A stretch of DNA of 19,703 nucleotides, taken from contig JAEWDP010000054.1 in assembly GCA_023390055.1 (NCBI GenBank), positions 1 through 19,703 on the forward strand. Direction: 5' to 3'. Source of the DNA: Pseudomonadota bacterium (GTDB taxonomy: Bacteria; Pseudomonadota; Alphaproteobacteria; Rhizobiales; Rhizobiaceae). Under the pieces are notes generated by a model. The model ran no database searches. It saw only the letters and a program-made list of their open reading frames with translations, and was not told where the DNA came from. Below are positions 7,437 through 15,968 of the stretch, one piece after another; position 1 is the stretch's first letter; each line of letters opens with the position of its first letter. A program made the position numbers and the translations under genes.

Positions 7437-8111
7437 TTAAGGCTGTGGTGAAAAGAGTGCGGTGTCGGCAGGAGGCGTGGTTTGGCGGGATTGAACGCGC
7501 CCGTCCACCATTGCAACATCGCCGTTTGCCACAAGCCTCAGTGCGAGCGGATAGATTTGATGCTCCACCGTCAGGACGCGGGCGGCGAGCGTTTCGGCCG
7601 TGTCGTCGATCGTGATCGGAACTGCTGCCTGCGCAATGATGGGGCCTTCATCCATTCCTTCCGTGACGAAGTGAACGCTGCACCCGGCAATCTTCATGCC
7701 GGCATCGATGGCGCGTTGATGGGTGTTCAGACCCGGAAAAAGTGGCAGGAGGGAAGGGTGGATATTGAGGATCTTTCCCTCATGGCGACGAATGAAACTA
7801 CCGGAAAGCAGCCGCATATAGCCGGCAAGGCAGATGATGTCGGGCGCAATGTCGTCAAGGACAGCCAGTATGGCGTCCTCGTGGTCCTGCTTCGTGGCGA
7901 AATCCTTCCGTTCGAAGGCATGGGTTGCTATGCCACGCGTCCGCGCCCTGGCAAGTCCGCCGGCCGTCCGCCTGTCCGAAATGACGGCAACGATTTTTGC
8001 CGGCCAGTCATGCGCCTCGCACGCTTTCGCCAGGGTCTCCATGTTGGAGCCACCACCGGAAATGAAGATGGCAACCCGTTTGCGGCCGTTGTTGCGCTCT
8101 GCCGCCGTCAT
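7437..8111 (-). CDS. purN: Phosphoribosylglycinamide formyltransferase PurN
   Basis: PurN transfers a formyl group from 10-formyl-THF to GAR, the third step of de novo purine synthesis. The 224-residue product has the phosphate-binding loop SGGGSNM (18-24) and the LAGYMRLL segment (95-102). The catalytic triad region is NIHPSLLP (Asn116, His118), with Asp154 in EGMDEGP, matching the spacing of E. coli Asn106, His108 and Asp144. Its ATG overlaps the purM stop by four bases, so the two are translationally coupled. The C-terminal tail (RQTTPPADTALFSPQP) is a short low-complexity extension. It is convergent with nudK, with an 82-base gap holding no clear terminator. Confidence 0.95.
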   Translation of the reverse strand: MTAAERNNGRKRVAIFISGGGSNMETLAKACEAHDWPAKIVAVISDRRTAGGLARARTRGIATHAFERKDFATKQDHEDAILAVLDDIAPDIICLAGYMRLLSGSFIRRHEGKILNIHPSLLPLFPGLNTHQRAIDAGMKIAGCSVHFVTEGMDEGPIIAQAAVPITIDDTAETLAARVLTVEHQIYPLALRLVANGDVAMVDGRVQSRQTTPPADTALFSPQP

Positions 8112-9181
8112 AGGGCAAGCGTGCCCTGATAGAGTGTTCCTGCACTCCCTTCTTGACGCGCAATCATCTTTCCGAGAGGCACGACGACTTCACCTTCGGC
8201 GGTCAGGATGTCGCTGACTGTCGGCGCGTCTTCCGCTGAGACGACGATGATCATTCCGATACCGCAGTTGAAGGTACGAAGCATCTCCGCGGCCTCGACC
8301 CCACCCGCTTTGGCAAGCCAGGAGAAGACAGGCGGAACAGGGATGGAATCAAGGTCAATCTCGGCAGCAAGATTGCTTGGCAATACCCGTGGGATGTTCT
8401 CCGGAAAGCCGCCACCGGTAATATGCGCTATGGCCTTGATGGCGTTGGTTGCGCGGATCGCCTTCAAAAGCGGCCTTACATAGATACGTGTGGGGGTCAA
8501 AAGGGCTTCGCCAAGCGTCTTGTCCTCGCTGAAAGGTGCCGCATCGTTCCAGCCAAGGCCCGTTGTTTCGATGATCTTGCGGACCAGCGAAAAGCCGTTC
8601 GAATGGACGCCTGACGACGTCAGCCCCAGGATGGTGTCGCCCGCCGCAATGTCCCCGACAGGCAGCAACTGGCCGCGTTCGGCCGCACCGACGGCAAAGC
8701 CGGCAAGGTCGTAGTCACCACCGTGGTACATGCCAGGCATTTCGGCGGTTTCACCACCGATCAGCGCACAGCCTGCCTCGCGGCAGCCCGCGGCGATCCC
8801 CTGGACGATCGCTGCCCCCTGGTCCGGATCAAGCTTTCCCGTCGCAAAATAGTCGAGGAAGAAAAGAGGCTCTGCCCCCTGTACGACGAGATCGTTGACG
8901 CACATGGCGACCAGGTCGATACCAACCGTATCATGGTGGTCTGCATCGATTGCAATTTTCAGCTTTGTTCCGACGCCATCATTTGCCGCAACAAGAACCG
9001 GATCGCTGAAACCGGCTGCACGCAGATCAAATAGTCCGCCAAAACCACCGATCTCGCTATCGGCTCCAGGCCGACGCGTGGAACGGACGGCCGGCTTTAT
9101 CTTCTCGACCATCTGGTTTCCTGCATCGATGTCGACGCCGGCATCGCTATAGGTGAGGCCGTTCTTTCCCGTCTTGCTCAT
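8108..9181 (-). CDS. purM: Phosphoribosylformylglycinamidine cyclo-ligase PurM (AIR synthetase)
   Basis: PurM closes the imidazole ring of FGAM with ATP to give AIR, the fifth step of purine synthesis. The 357-residue product has normal length and the family landmarks: YSDAGVDIDAGNQMVEKIK at 11-29, GGFGGLFDL, the ATP-site segment ANDGVGTKLKIA, DLVAMCVNDLVVQGAEPLFFLDY, and GGETAEMPGMY. The Gly-rich C-terminal block HITGGGFPENIPRVLP is also present. The start is supported by GGAG eight bases before the ATG. It is the first gene of purM-purN and stands divergent from the AI-2E family permease, with a 171-base regulatory gap between them. No purine riboswitch fold was recognised in the leader. 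Confidence 0.96.
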   Translation of the reverse strand: MSKTGKNGLTYSDAGVDIDAGNQMVEKIKPAVRSTRRPGADSEIGGFGGLFDLRAAGFSDPVLVAANDGVGTKLKIAIDADHHDTVGIDLVAMCVNDLVVQGAEPLFFLDYFATGKLDPDQGAAIVQGIAAGCREAGCALIGGETAEMPGMYHGGDYDLAGFAVGAAERGQLLPVGDIAAGDTILGLTSSGVHSNGFSLVRKIIETTGLGWNDAAPFSEDKTLGEALLTPTRIYVRPLLKAIRATNAIKAIAHITGGGFPENIPRVLPSNLAAEIDLDSIPVPPVFSWLAKAGGVEAAEMLRTFNCGIGMIIVVSAEDAPTVSDILTAEGEVVVPLGKMIARQEGSAGTLYQGTLAL

Positions 9182-9240
9182 CGCCTGTCTCCGCTTCCTG
9201 TGCGTTGACGGCCCATTGCACGGGATGCACCGTTATGCAA

Positions 9241-9294
9241 GCACTTGACCACTCTTTGTCAGGAAACGTTTTGGAGCAGCACACGCACTTGACC
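9241..9294 (+). repeat. Direct repeat GCACTTGACC in the purM/permease intergenic region
   Basis: The ten-base word GCACTTGACC occurs exactly at 9241-9250 and again at 9285-9294, start to start 44 bases, close to four helical turns. The second copy covers the proposed -35 of the permease gene. It could be a paired regulator site or two alternative -35 elements; chance cannot be excluded. Confidence 0.35.
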
Positions 9295-9317
9295 CGCCCG
9301 CACGCACCATCTTATCG
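9289..9317 (+). promoter_or_regulatory. Candidate promoter of the permease-hdaA unit
   Basis: TTGACC (9289-9294) and TTATCG (9312-9317) are separated by 17 bases and preceded by C, giving the CTTGAC start usual for rhizobial housekeeping promoters. Transcription would begin near 9324, leaving a leader of about 30 bases with GAGGAA at 9342-9347 before the ATG at 9353. The -10 is a modest match. Confidence 0.4.
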
Positions 9318-9352
9318 GTGTCGCAAGCCGCGATAACCAGCGAGGAACGTGG

Positions 9353-10495
9353 ATGTCCTATTCAGTCAGTGGTGCAAACCTTCGTCGCCAGATCCTATTC
9401 TGGCTGGCAGCACTTATCCTGTTCGCTGTCTTCCTCTGGATGTTTCGATCGATATTGCTGCCTTTTGTGGCAGGAATGGCACTCGCCTATTTTCTCGATC
9501 CCGTTGCCGACTGGCTGGAACGTCGTGGTCTCAACCGAATGATGGCGACATTGGTGATCCTCGTCTGCTTCGTGCTTGTCTTTGCGCTCTGCCTGATGAT
9601 CATCATTCCGGTCATATTCAGCCAGTTGAACGACTTTGCCCATGCGCTGCCGGGCTATATCAGCAAGTTGCAGGAACTGCTGGCCAGCCCAAGAGCCTTC
9701 CTGCCTGACTGGCTCAGCGAACAGATCGAGACGGTCAAGCAGAACTTTTCGAAGGTCATGTCTGAAGGCGCCGGCTTCATTGCGGGACTGCTGCAGCAGA
9801 TCTGGGCTTCGGGCAAGACTATTCTCGACGTCGTTTCACTCCTGGTCGTCACGCCGGTGGTTGCCTTTTATATCCTGCTCGACTGGGACAAGATGGTGGC
9901 CAAGGTTGACGGCTGGATACCGCGTGACCAGACCGAGACGGTTCGTCGGCTTGCCCGCGACATGGACACGGTCATTGCAGGGTTTGTTCGTGGCCAGGGT
10001 TCCATCTGCCTTATCCTCGGTATCTTCTATGCTGTTGGACTGTCCCTTGTTGGACTGAACTTCGGCCTTTTGATCGGTTTTGGAGCCGGACTCATAAGCT
10101 TCATTCCGTATATCGGCTCCTTTGTCGGCCTGTTTGTGTCGGTGGGGGTTGCAATCGTCCAGTTCTGGCCGGACTACGCCTGGATATTGGCGACGGTTGC
10201 AGTGTTTGCTGTCGGGCAGTTTATCGAAGGTTACATCCTGCAGCCAAAATTGATGGGCTCACGCATTGGCCTGCACCCGGTCTGGCTGATGTTTGCACTG
10301 TTTGCATTTGGCGCGATGTTCGGCTTTGTCGGCCTGCTGATTGCGGTTCCCGCAGCGGCAGTCGTCGGCGTGCTTGTCCGTTTCGCGCTGTCGAGGTATC
10401 TTGATAGTGATCTCTATTACGGACGGTCGAGCGCACTTCCCTGGGAAGATGCGTCACCGCCCAAGGTGCTGGAGCGTTCCCAGGACAAATTATGA
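9353..10495 (+). CDS. AI-2E family transporter (PerM/UPF0118 permease)
   Basis: This is a 380-residue inner-membrane protein of the PerM/AI-2E exporter family (PF01594). Two N-terminal hydrophobic segments (about 11-35 and 62-90) flank the family-typical MALAYFLDPVADWLERRGL. A soluble, amphipathic stretch follows (about 95-150), then a membrane segment at VVSLLVVTPVVAFYILLDWD, whose final aromatic-acidic motif is characteristic. A cluster of C-terminal helices includes GFGAGLISFIPYIGSFVGL and GQFIEGYILQPKLMGSRIGLHPVWLM. Members export signals or solutes or act as Na+/H+ antiporters; the substrate here is unknown. GAGGAA at 9342 supports the start. The gene overlaps hdaA by ATGA, a coupling that I recall as common in Rhizobiales. 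Confidence 0.9.
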   Translation: MSYSVSGANLRRQILFWLAALILFAVFLWMFRSILLPFVAGMALAYFLDPVADWLERRGLNRMMATLVILVCFVLVFALCLMIIIPVIFSQLNDFAHALPGYISKLQELLASPRAFLPDWLSEQIETVKQNFSKVMSEGAGFIAGLLQQIWASGKTILDVVSLLVVTPVVAFYILLDWDKMVAKVDGWIPRDQTETVRRLARDMDTVIAGFVRGQGSICLILGIFYAVGLSLVGLNFGLLIGFGAGLISFIPYIGSFVGLFVSVGVAIVQFWPDYAWILATVAVFAVGQFIEGYILQPKLMGSRIGLHPVWLMFALFAFGAMFGFVGLLIAVPAAAVVGVLVRFALSRYLDSDLYYGRSSALPWEDASPPKVLERSQDKL

Positions 10496-11199
10496 CTGAA
10501 ACATCCGAGAGAGAGCGGCGGCTCCATGAACAGCTGCCGCTTGCCTTTACCTATGACAGCGCAAGGGGCCGTGAGGATCTGTTGGTATCCGATCGCCTGA
10601 GCGCAGCTGTCTCCATCGTTGATGCGTGGCCGAACTGGCCGGCTCCTGTCGTCATCCTCGCCGGTCCCGTTGGCTCTGGAAAGTCGCATCTGAGTGCGAT
10701 CTGGCGGGAGCGAAGCGGCGCGGCGGATATTCATCCGAAAGCAGGAACAGGATCCGCTCTCCTTGCTGCTGCCGGTTCTGTCCTGTTCGAAGATGCCGAT
10801 CGCCGTGGATTTGACGATGCCGAGCTTTTCCACACAATCAACAGTGTGCGCGAGAACGGCCACACATTGTTGATAACCTCACGGCTGTGGCCAATGTCCT
10901 GGCCAGTGGCGTTGCCGGACCTGCGTTCGCGCTTGAAGGCGGCCACGGTGGTCGAGATCGGAGAGCCTGATGAAGACCTTCTCGCTCAGGTGATCGTGAA
11001 ACTCTTTGCCGACCGGCAGCTTTATATAGATGACAAGCTTGTCCGCTATATCGTCAACCGGATGGAACGTTCGCTTGCGGCCGCTCAGACAATTGTCGAA
11101 CGGCTTGACAGGCTGGCGCTGGGCAGAGGCACGCGCATCACGCGCCAACTTGCCGCAGAAGTCCTGAACGAGGTCGCAATTGCAGGTGAAGACGATTGA
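10492..11199 (+). CDS. hdaA: DnaA regulatory inactivator HdaA
   Basis: HdaA binds the DNA-loaded beta clamp and stimulates ATP hydrolysis by DnaA, preventing re-initiation of replication (RIDA). The 235-residue product has the clamp-binding motif QLPLAF at 14-19. A DnaA-like AAA+ domain follows with Walker A GPVGSGKSH at 58-66 and a Walker B-like VLFEDAD at 97-103. A C-terminal RMERSLAAAQ segment carries the Arg of the AAA+ sensor or box VII region. It lacks the DnaA DNA-binding domain IV, which separates it from DnaA itself. The start overlaps the permease stop (ATGA). A probable Pho box begins right after its stop, so ppk downstream may have a separate promoter. Confidence 0.9.
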   Translation: MTETSERERRLHEQLPLAFTYDSARGREDLLVSDRLSAAVSIVDAWPNWPAPVVILAGPVGSGKSHLSAIWRERSGAADIHPKAGTGSALLAAAGSVLFEDADRRGFDDAELFHTINSVRENGHTLLITSRLWPMSWPVALPDLRSRLKAATVVEIGEPDEDLLAQVIVKLFADRQLYIDDKLVRYIVNRMERSLAAAQTIVERLDRLALGRGTRITRQLAAEVLNEVAIAGEDD

Positions 11200-11228
11200 C
11201 TGTCACAGTTCCGTCGTCAAACTGTAAT
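11200..11228 (+). promoter_or_regulatory. Probable PhoB box array upstream of ppk
   Basis: Three heptamers resembling the PhoB half-site CTGTCAT start exactly 11 bases apart: CTGTCAC at 11200, CCGTCGT at 11211 and CTGTAAT at 11222. They match 6, 5 and 6 of 7 positions and are separated by 4-base, A/T-leaning spacers (AGTT, CAAA). This phasing is the hallmark of tandem PhoB binding. A candidate -10, TAATAT at 11225-11230, lies 7 bases after the second unit and would give a leader of about 20 bases for ppk. Placement directly before polyphosphate kinase makes a phosphate-starvation role likely. Confidence 0.6.
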
Positions 11229-11257
11229 ATCGGCTTGGGAGTATTGGGGGCGACAAG

Positions 11258-13441
11258 ATGGATTTGACGACAGAGACACAGCACAAGAACGAAACAGCTG
11301 TCGTCGATGAATTGCTGACAAGCCCGGACCGCTTCATCAACCGGGAATTTTCGTGGTTGCAGTTCAACCGGCGCGTTCTTGAAGAAACGTTGAATACGGC
11401 TCATCCGTTGCTTGAGCGGGTTCGATTCCTGTCGATTTCAGCTGCCAATCTCGATGAATTCTTCATGGTCCGTGTCGCGGGCCTGGAAGGGCAGGTGCGG
11501 CAGGGCATCGTCGTGCGCAGTCCTGATGGAAAGACACCCGCCGAGCAACTTGATGGGATCTTGCAGGAGATCGATAACCTGCAGATGGAGCAGCAGGCCT
11601 CCCTTGCGGTCCTGCAGCAATATCTTGCACGCGAAGACATCCTGATCGTGCGCCCGGCAGCGCTTTCCGAAGATGATCGCGCCTGGCTTGCGGCCGCGTT
11701 TGACGACAACCTGTTTCCGGTCCTGACGCCCCTGTCGATCGATCCGGCGCATCCGTTCCCGTTCATCCCCAATCTTGGCTTTTCCATTGTCCTGCAGCTT
11801 GAAAGCATGCACGGGCGCGAGCCGATGACCGGTCTTTTGCGTCTGCCACCGACACTTGAGCGGTTCATTCGTCTGCCCGATGAAGGTGCGACCATCCGCT
11901 ACATCACCCTCGAAGATGTCGTCGGCATGTTCACCAATCGTCTTTTCCCCGGTTATGACGTCAAGGGTGCAGGAACGTTCCGCCTGATAAGAGACAGCGA
12001 TATCGAGGTCGAGGAAGAGGCGGAAGATCTCGTTCGCTTCTTCGAGACGGCGCTGAAACGGCGCCGGCGCGGCAAGGTGATCCGTATCGAGACGGATTCC
12101 GAAATGCCTGCCTCGCTGCGCCAGTTCGTTGTCCATGAACTTGGTGTTCCCGACAATCGCATAGCGGTCCTGCCCGGTCTGCTTGCCCTCAATACGCTGA
12201 CGGAGATTACCAGGGCCCCACGTGACGACCTTCGCTTCGAGCCTTTCAACCCGCGTTTTCCGGAACGTGTTCGAGAACATGTCGGTGATTGCCTGGCGGC
12301 AATCCGTGAGAAGGATATGGTCGTCCACCACCCTTACGAGAGCTTCGACGTCGTTGTCCAGTTTCTGCTGCAGGCAGCGCGTGACCCCGATGTACTCGCC
12401 ATCAAGCAGACACTTTACCGGACATCGAATGACAGTCCGATCGTACGTGCCCTGATCGATGCGGCCGAAGCCGGCAAGTCCGTGACCGCCCTGGTCGAGC
12501 TCAAGGCACGTTTCGATGAAGAGGCAAATATCCGCTGGGCGCGCGATCTTGAGCGGGCCGGCGTGCAGGTCGTCTTCGGCTTCATCGAGCTGAAGACTCA
12601 TGCCAAGATGTCGATGGTCGTCCGTCGAGAAGAAGGCAAGCTGCGCACCTACTGCCATCTCGGTACCGGAAACTATCATCCGATCACTGCCAAGATCTAC
12701 ACCGACCTGTCATTCTTCACCTGCAATCAGAAAATTGCCCATGACATGGCGAATGTCTTCAATTTCATCACCGGCTACGGAGAGCCGGAGGAAAGCATGA
12801 AGCTTGCCGTCTCACCCTACACGCTGCGTTCACGTATCGTGCGTCACATTGACGAAGAGATAGCCCATGCCGGAAATGGTGCGCCGGCTGCCATCTGGAT
12901 GAAGATGAACGCGCTGGTCGATCCCGAAATCATCGATGCGCTCTACAAGGCAAGCTGTGCAGGTGTGGAAATTGATCTTGTGGTGCGGGGCATTTGTTGT
13001 CTTCGACCCCAGGTGCCGAACCTGTCCGAGAATATCCGCGTCAAGTCGATTGTCGGTCGCTACCTCGAGCACAGCCGCATCTTCTGCTTCGGTAACGGGC
13101 ATGGATTGCCGTCCGAAAAGGCGCTCGTCTATATCGGCTCGGCCGACATGATGCCGCGGAATCTGGATCGGCGCGTCGAAACCCTGGTGCCGCTGATCAA
13201 TCCGACCGTGCACGAACAGGTCCTGTCGCAGATCATGTTGGGCAACTTGATTGACAACCAGCAGAGCTACGAGATATTGCCGGACGGCACGTCAAGGCGC
13301 ATCGAGGTACGTCCTGGCGAGGAACCGTTCAACGCGCAGCAGTATTTCATGACCAATCCGAGCCTTTCCGGCCGTGGTGAAGCCCTGAAATCGAGTGCTC
13401 CGAAATTGATTGCCGGCCTGATGTCCGGGCGCAAGAAATAG
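11258..13441 (+). CDS. ppk1: Polyphosphate kinase Ppk1
   Basis: Ppk1 reversibly polymerises the gamma-phosphate of ATP into inorganic polyphosphate. The 727-residue product has the N-terminal helical domain beginning RFINREFSWLQFNRRVLEE, the FLSISAANLDEFFMVRVAG block, and the two phospholipase-D-like C-terminal domains. The autophosphorylated histidine is His448 in LKTHAKMS, and His467 in CHLGTGNYHPITAKIYTD is the second catalytic histidine; their 19-residue spacing equals that of E. coli His435 and His454. HHPYESFDVVVQFL, AIKQTLYRTS and the late IGSADMMPRNLDRRVE are further signatures. GGGGG lies a few bases before the ATG. It is followed after 5 bases by ppx, and a probable Pho box array stands upstream. 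Confidence 0.97.
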   Translation: MDLTTETQHKNETAVVDELLTSPDRFINREFSWLQFNRRVLEETLNTAHPLLERVRFLSISAANLDEFFMVRVAGLEGQVRQGIVVRSPDGKTPAEQLDGILQEIDNLQMEQQASLAVLQQYLAREDILIVRPAALSEDDRAWLAAAFDDNLFPVLTPLSIDPAHPFPFIPNLGFSIVLQLESMHGREPMTGLLRLPPTLERFIRLPDEGATIRYITLEDVVGMFTNRLFPGYDVKGAGTFRLIRDSDIEVEEEAEDLVRFFETALKRRRRGKVIRIETDSEMPASLRQFVVHELGVPDNRIAVLPGLLALNTLTEITRAPRDDLRFEPFNPRFPERVREHVGDCLAAIREKDMVVHHPYESFDVVVQFLLQAARDPDVLAIKQTLYRTSNDSPIVRALIDAAEAGKSVTALVELKARFDEEANIRWARDLERAGVQVVFGFIELKTHAKMSMVVRREEGKLRTYCHLGTGNYHPITAKIYTDLSFFTCNQKIAHDMANVFNFITGYGEPEESMKLAVSPYTLRSRIVRHIDEEIAHAGNGAPAAIWMKMNALVDPEIIDALYKASCAGVEIDLVVRGICCLRPQVPNLSENIRVKSIVGRYLEHSRIFCFGNGHGLPSEKALVYIGSADMMPRNLDRRVETLVPLINPTVHEQVLSQIMLGNLIDNQQSYEILPDGTSRRIEVRPGEEPFNAQQYFMTNPSLSGRGEALKSSAPKLIAGLMSGRKK

Positions 13442-13446
13442 GCAGT

Positions 13447-14967
13447 ATGATAAGATCAGAAGCCCAGGGGCGGCTTCCGGGCATAGCTCCGGTTTCCGTG
13501 ATCGACATTGGATCAAACTCGGTTCGTGTCGTTGTCTATGAAGGACTGTCGCGTACACCGGCCATGCTCTTCAACGAGAAGGTCCTGTGCGGACTTGGCA
13601 AGGGCCTTGCCACCACCGGCCAGATGGATCCAGACGCAGTAGCGCGGGCCTTGTCGGCTTTGCGGCGCTTTCGAGCCCTTTCAGAACAGGCCGGCGCCGT
13701 CGCGATCTATCCACTTGCGACGGCTGCATCGCGTGAAGCATCGAATGGCGCAAAATTCATCCGCGATGCAGAAGAGATCCTCGGCTGCGACATTCAGGTC
13801 CTGACAGGTGAAGAAGAGGCCCGCTATTCTGCGCACGGTGTCATCAGTGGTTTCCATGGGCCCGATGGCATAGCGGGTGACCTTGGTGGCGGTTCACTTG
13901 AGCTTATCGACATCAACGGAGAAAAGTCAGGTCGCGGGATCACGCTGCCACTTGGCGGTCTCAGACTGTCTGAAACGTCCGGACAGTCGCTGGACAAGGC
14001 GCGCACGATTGCCGCGGAGCAGGTGGCAAGAGCAAAGTTCCTGAAGAATGGTGAAAATCGCACATTCTACGCCGTCGGAGGTACCTGGCGAAATATTGCC
14101 AAGCTGCATATGGAAATGACCAATTATCCTTTGCACATGATGCAGGGCTACGAGCTGTGCCTTGAGGAAATGGTGCGTTTTCTTGATGTCGTGATCAGTG
14201 GCAAGGACAGCAAGCATCCCGCCTGGCAGGCCGTCTCCAAAAATCGCCGCTCCCTCTTGCCGTTCGGTGCGGTTGCGATGCAGGAGGTTTTGCGCGCAAT
14301 GAAGCCGTCTCGCATCCTGTTTTCGGCACAGGGCGTACGTGAGGGATATCTCTACACTCTCCTGTCTGAAGCGGAACAGGCATCGGACCCCTTGCTTCTG
14401 GCATCGCATGAACTGGCGGTTCTGCGTTCCCGCTCGCCGGAGCACGCGCGCGAACTTGCGGCCTGGACGGGTCGAATGGTTCCGATGTTCGGCGTCAACG
14501 AGAGCGAGGAAGAAGGTCGCTACCGGCATGCCGCCTGCCTGCTTGCCGATATTAGCTGGCGTGCTCACCCCGACTACCGCGGGCCGCAGGCGTTGAGCCT
14601 GATTGCACACTCATCCCTGGTCGGCATAACCCACCCGGGACGCGCCTTTCTTGCACTGGCCAATTACTACCGTTTCGAAGGCCTTCAGGATGACGGTGCC
14701 TCCGAGCCGCTCGCAGGCATTGCCGGCCCGCGATTGCAGGAACTCGCAAAGCTACTCGGTGGCTTGCTGCGCGTTGTCTATCTGTTTTCCGCCTCGATGC
14801 CCGGCATCGTCAGCAGCCTGTCCATTCGGCCTTCGTCGTCGAAGGACCTCGACCTTGAAATCGTGGTCCCGCACAAGCATGCCAATCTGGAAGGCGAACG
14901 TCTTGATGGCCGCCTGCAACAACTCGCCAAGCTGACCGGAAAGCGCCTCGCATTCAGGTTTGAATAA
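13447..14967 (+). CDS. ppx: Exopolyphosphatase Ppx/GppA family
   Basis: Ppx removes terminal phosphates from polyphosphate, opposing Ppk; GppA-type members also hydrolyse pppGpp. The 506-residue product is an ASKHA-fold phosphatase with phosphate-1 motif IDIGSNSVR (19-27), the catalytic-region TGEEEARYS (120-128) and phosphate-2 motif GDLGGGSLEL (144-153). FYAVGGTWRNIAKLHM is the conserved central segment and ILFSAQGVREGYLY the end of the catalytic half. The C-terminal third (about 320-506) is a helical accessory domain like that of alphaproteobacterial Ppx. The gene begins five bases after the ppk stop with no evident independent promoter or strong RBS, so it is read as the second cistron of ppk-ppx. 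Confidence 0.93.
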   Translation: MIRSEAQGRLPGIAPVSVIDIGSNSVRVVVYEGLSRTPAMLFNEKVLCGLGKGLATTGQMDPDAVARALSALRRFRALSEQAGAVAIYPLATAASREASNGAKFIRDAEEILGCDIQVLTGEEEARYSAHGVISGFHGPDGIAGDLGGGSLELIDINGEKSGRGITLPLGGLRLSETSGQSLDKARTIAAEQVARAKFLKNGENRTFYAVGGTWRNIAKLHMEMTNYPLHMMQGYELCLEEMVRFLDVVISGKDSKHPAWQAVSKNRRSLLPFGAVAMQEVLRAMKPSRILFSAQGVREGYLYTLLSEAEQASDPLLLASHELAVLRSRSPEHARELAAWTGRMVPMFGVNESEEEGRYRHAACLLADISWRAHPDYRGPQALSLIAHSSLVGITHPGRAFLALANYYRFEGLQDDGASEPLAGIAGPRLQELAKLLGGLLRVVYLFSASMPGIVSSLSIRPSSSKDLDLEIVVPHKHANLEGERLDGRLQQLAKLTGKRLAFRFE

Positions 14968-15074
14968 GGGCCCGATCCGACCGCCTTGCCAGGATTGGGG
15001 CGGCTGTTCCGCGCTTGTTTGTGCGTCGACAAAAAGGCTTGCGGGGCCTCCGCGAATAACAAGGTCCACTAAGT

Positions 15075-15968
15075 TTAAGATGCACGGCTGAGTGCCAGCC
15101 AACGTCCGGGTGTCATGCCATAGGTCTTCTTGAAGTGACGGTTGAAATGCGCCTGATCGGCAAAGCCGACTGCCACCGCAATCTCTGCAGGAGGAGTTCC
15201 CGCGTGCAACTGCAGACGCGCCAGCTCCAGCCGGCGCATGATGAGATAGCGATGCGGGCTGGTTCCGAGATGTCGCCTGAAATGCCGGGCCAGCTCATAT
15301 CGGTTGATCCCGCAGACGGCTTCCAGCTGCTGCGCGAAAACAGGCTGAGTGGCATGAGCCTCAAGATAGTCCTTGCACATGCTGACGGCATTGACCGCCG
15401 TCGATCCGCCAGATCTGGGCGTCATGGAGCCGTTTCGCCTAAGACCCGCCACAATGCGCAATAGCGCATCATCAACGAGCAGGTCATCTGGCGCGTGGGC
15501 AAGGTCTGCGAGAAGATCGTGAAGGGCACGTGCGAACACATGATCGTCAATGACCGGTTCGCGCACGAAGGGCAGAGCAAGCGAAGCATCGCCAGCCACT
15601 TTGCCGATGATGGCCGGAGGCAGATAGAGCATGCGGTAGACGAGACCATCCTGGTTGCCGGCTCCTCCGTCATGGACTTCATCAGGATGAAGGACGATCA
15701 CGTTGCCGGGCAGACTGAACCTTGAAATGCCGCGATAGCGGAAGGTCTGCACGCCAGCAATCGTGATGCCAAGCGCATAGGTGTCATGCCTGTGCGGTGA
15801 AAAGCCATTGCCCTGGAAATGGGCCTCGATGCGTTCGATCCCGCGGCAGCGTGCGGCGACACGGATCAGATCACGCTTTGCGCGCACGCACGAACGTTCA
15901 AGACCCGTGCGGGAAATTGTCGTTAGCTGTTCGCGTTCCTCGATCCCTTGAACGGAGTTGTTATGCAT
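15075..15968 (-). CDS. AraC family transcriptional regulator with N-terminal cupin
   Basis: This is a 297-residue regulator. The N-terminal cupin-like sensor domain (about 45-150) contains SPHRHDTYALGI (His59, His61) and PGNVIVLHPDEVHDGG (His94, His99), the usual ligand-binding pattern. The C-terminal AraC/XylS DNA-binding domain (about 198-297) has two helix-turn-helix units: FAQQLEAVCGINRYELARHFRR and IAVAVGFADQAHFNRHFKKTYG, ending TPGRW. The start was set at ATG 15968-15966, close to the expected N-terminus for the family; in-frame candidates at 15989 (ATG) and 16079 would read into the DUF2000 gene. None has a strong RBS. The chosen ATG overlaps the ATG of the divergent DUF2000 gene in one CATG, suggesting the regulator controls that neighbour and itself. 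The effector is unknown. Confidence 0.88.
   Translation of the reverse strand: MHNNSVQGIEEREQLTTISRTGLERSCVRAKRDLIRVAARCRGIERIEAHFQGNGFSPHRHDTYALGITIAGVQTFRYRGISRFSLPGNVIVLHPDEVHDGGAGNQDGLVYRMLYLPPAIIGKVAGDASLALPFVREPVIDDHVFARALHDLLADLAHAPDDLLVDDALLRIVAGLRRNGSMTPRSGGSTAVNAVSMCKDYLEAHATQPVFAQQLEAVCGINRYELARHFRRHLGTSPHRYLIMRRLELARLQLHAGTPPAEIAVAVGFADQAHFNRHFKKTYGMTPGRWLALSRAS

Noticed and set aside
9182..9352. Possible purine riboswitch in the purM leader
   Set aside because: No conserved three-way junction elements were recognised.
11438..12679. 413-codon open frame antisense to ppk
   Set aside because: It lies wholly within a clear ppk gene on the opposite strand, has no family resemblance, and is the expected by-product of codon bias in GC-rich DNA.
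14971..15003. Possible terminator after ppx (CCGCC/GGCGG and the alternative CCGATCC/GGATTGG pairing)
   Set aside because: Short, mutually exclusive stems with 13-base loops and no U-tract; not strong enough to list as a terminator.
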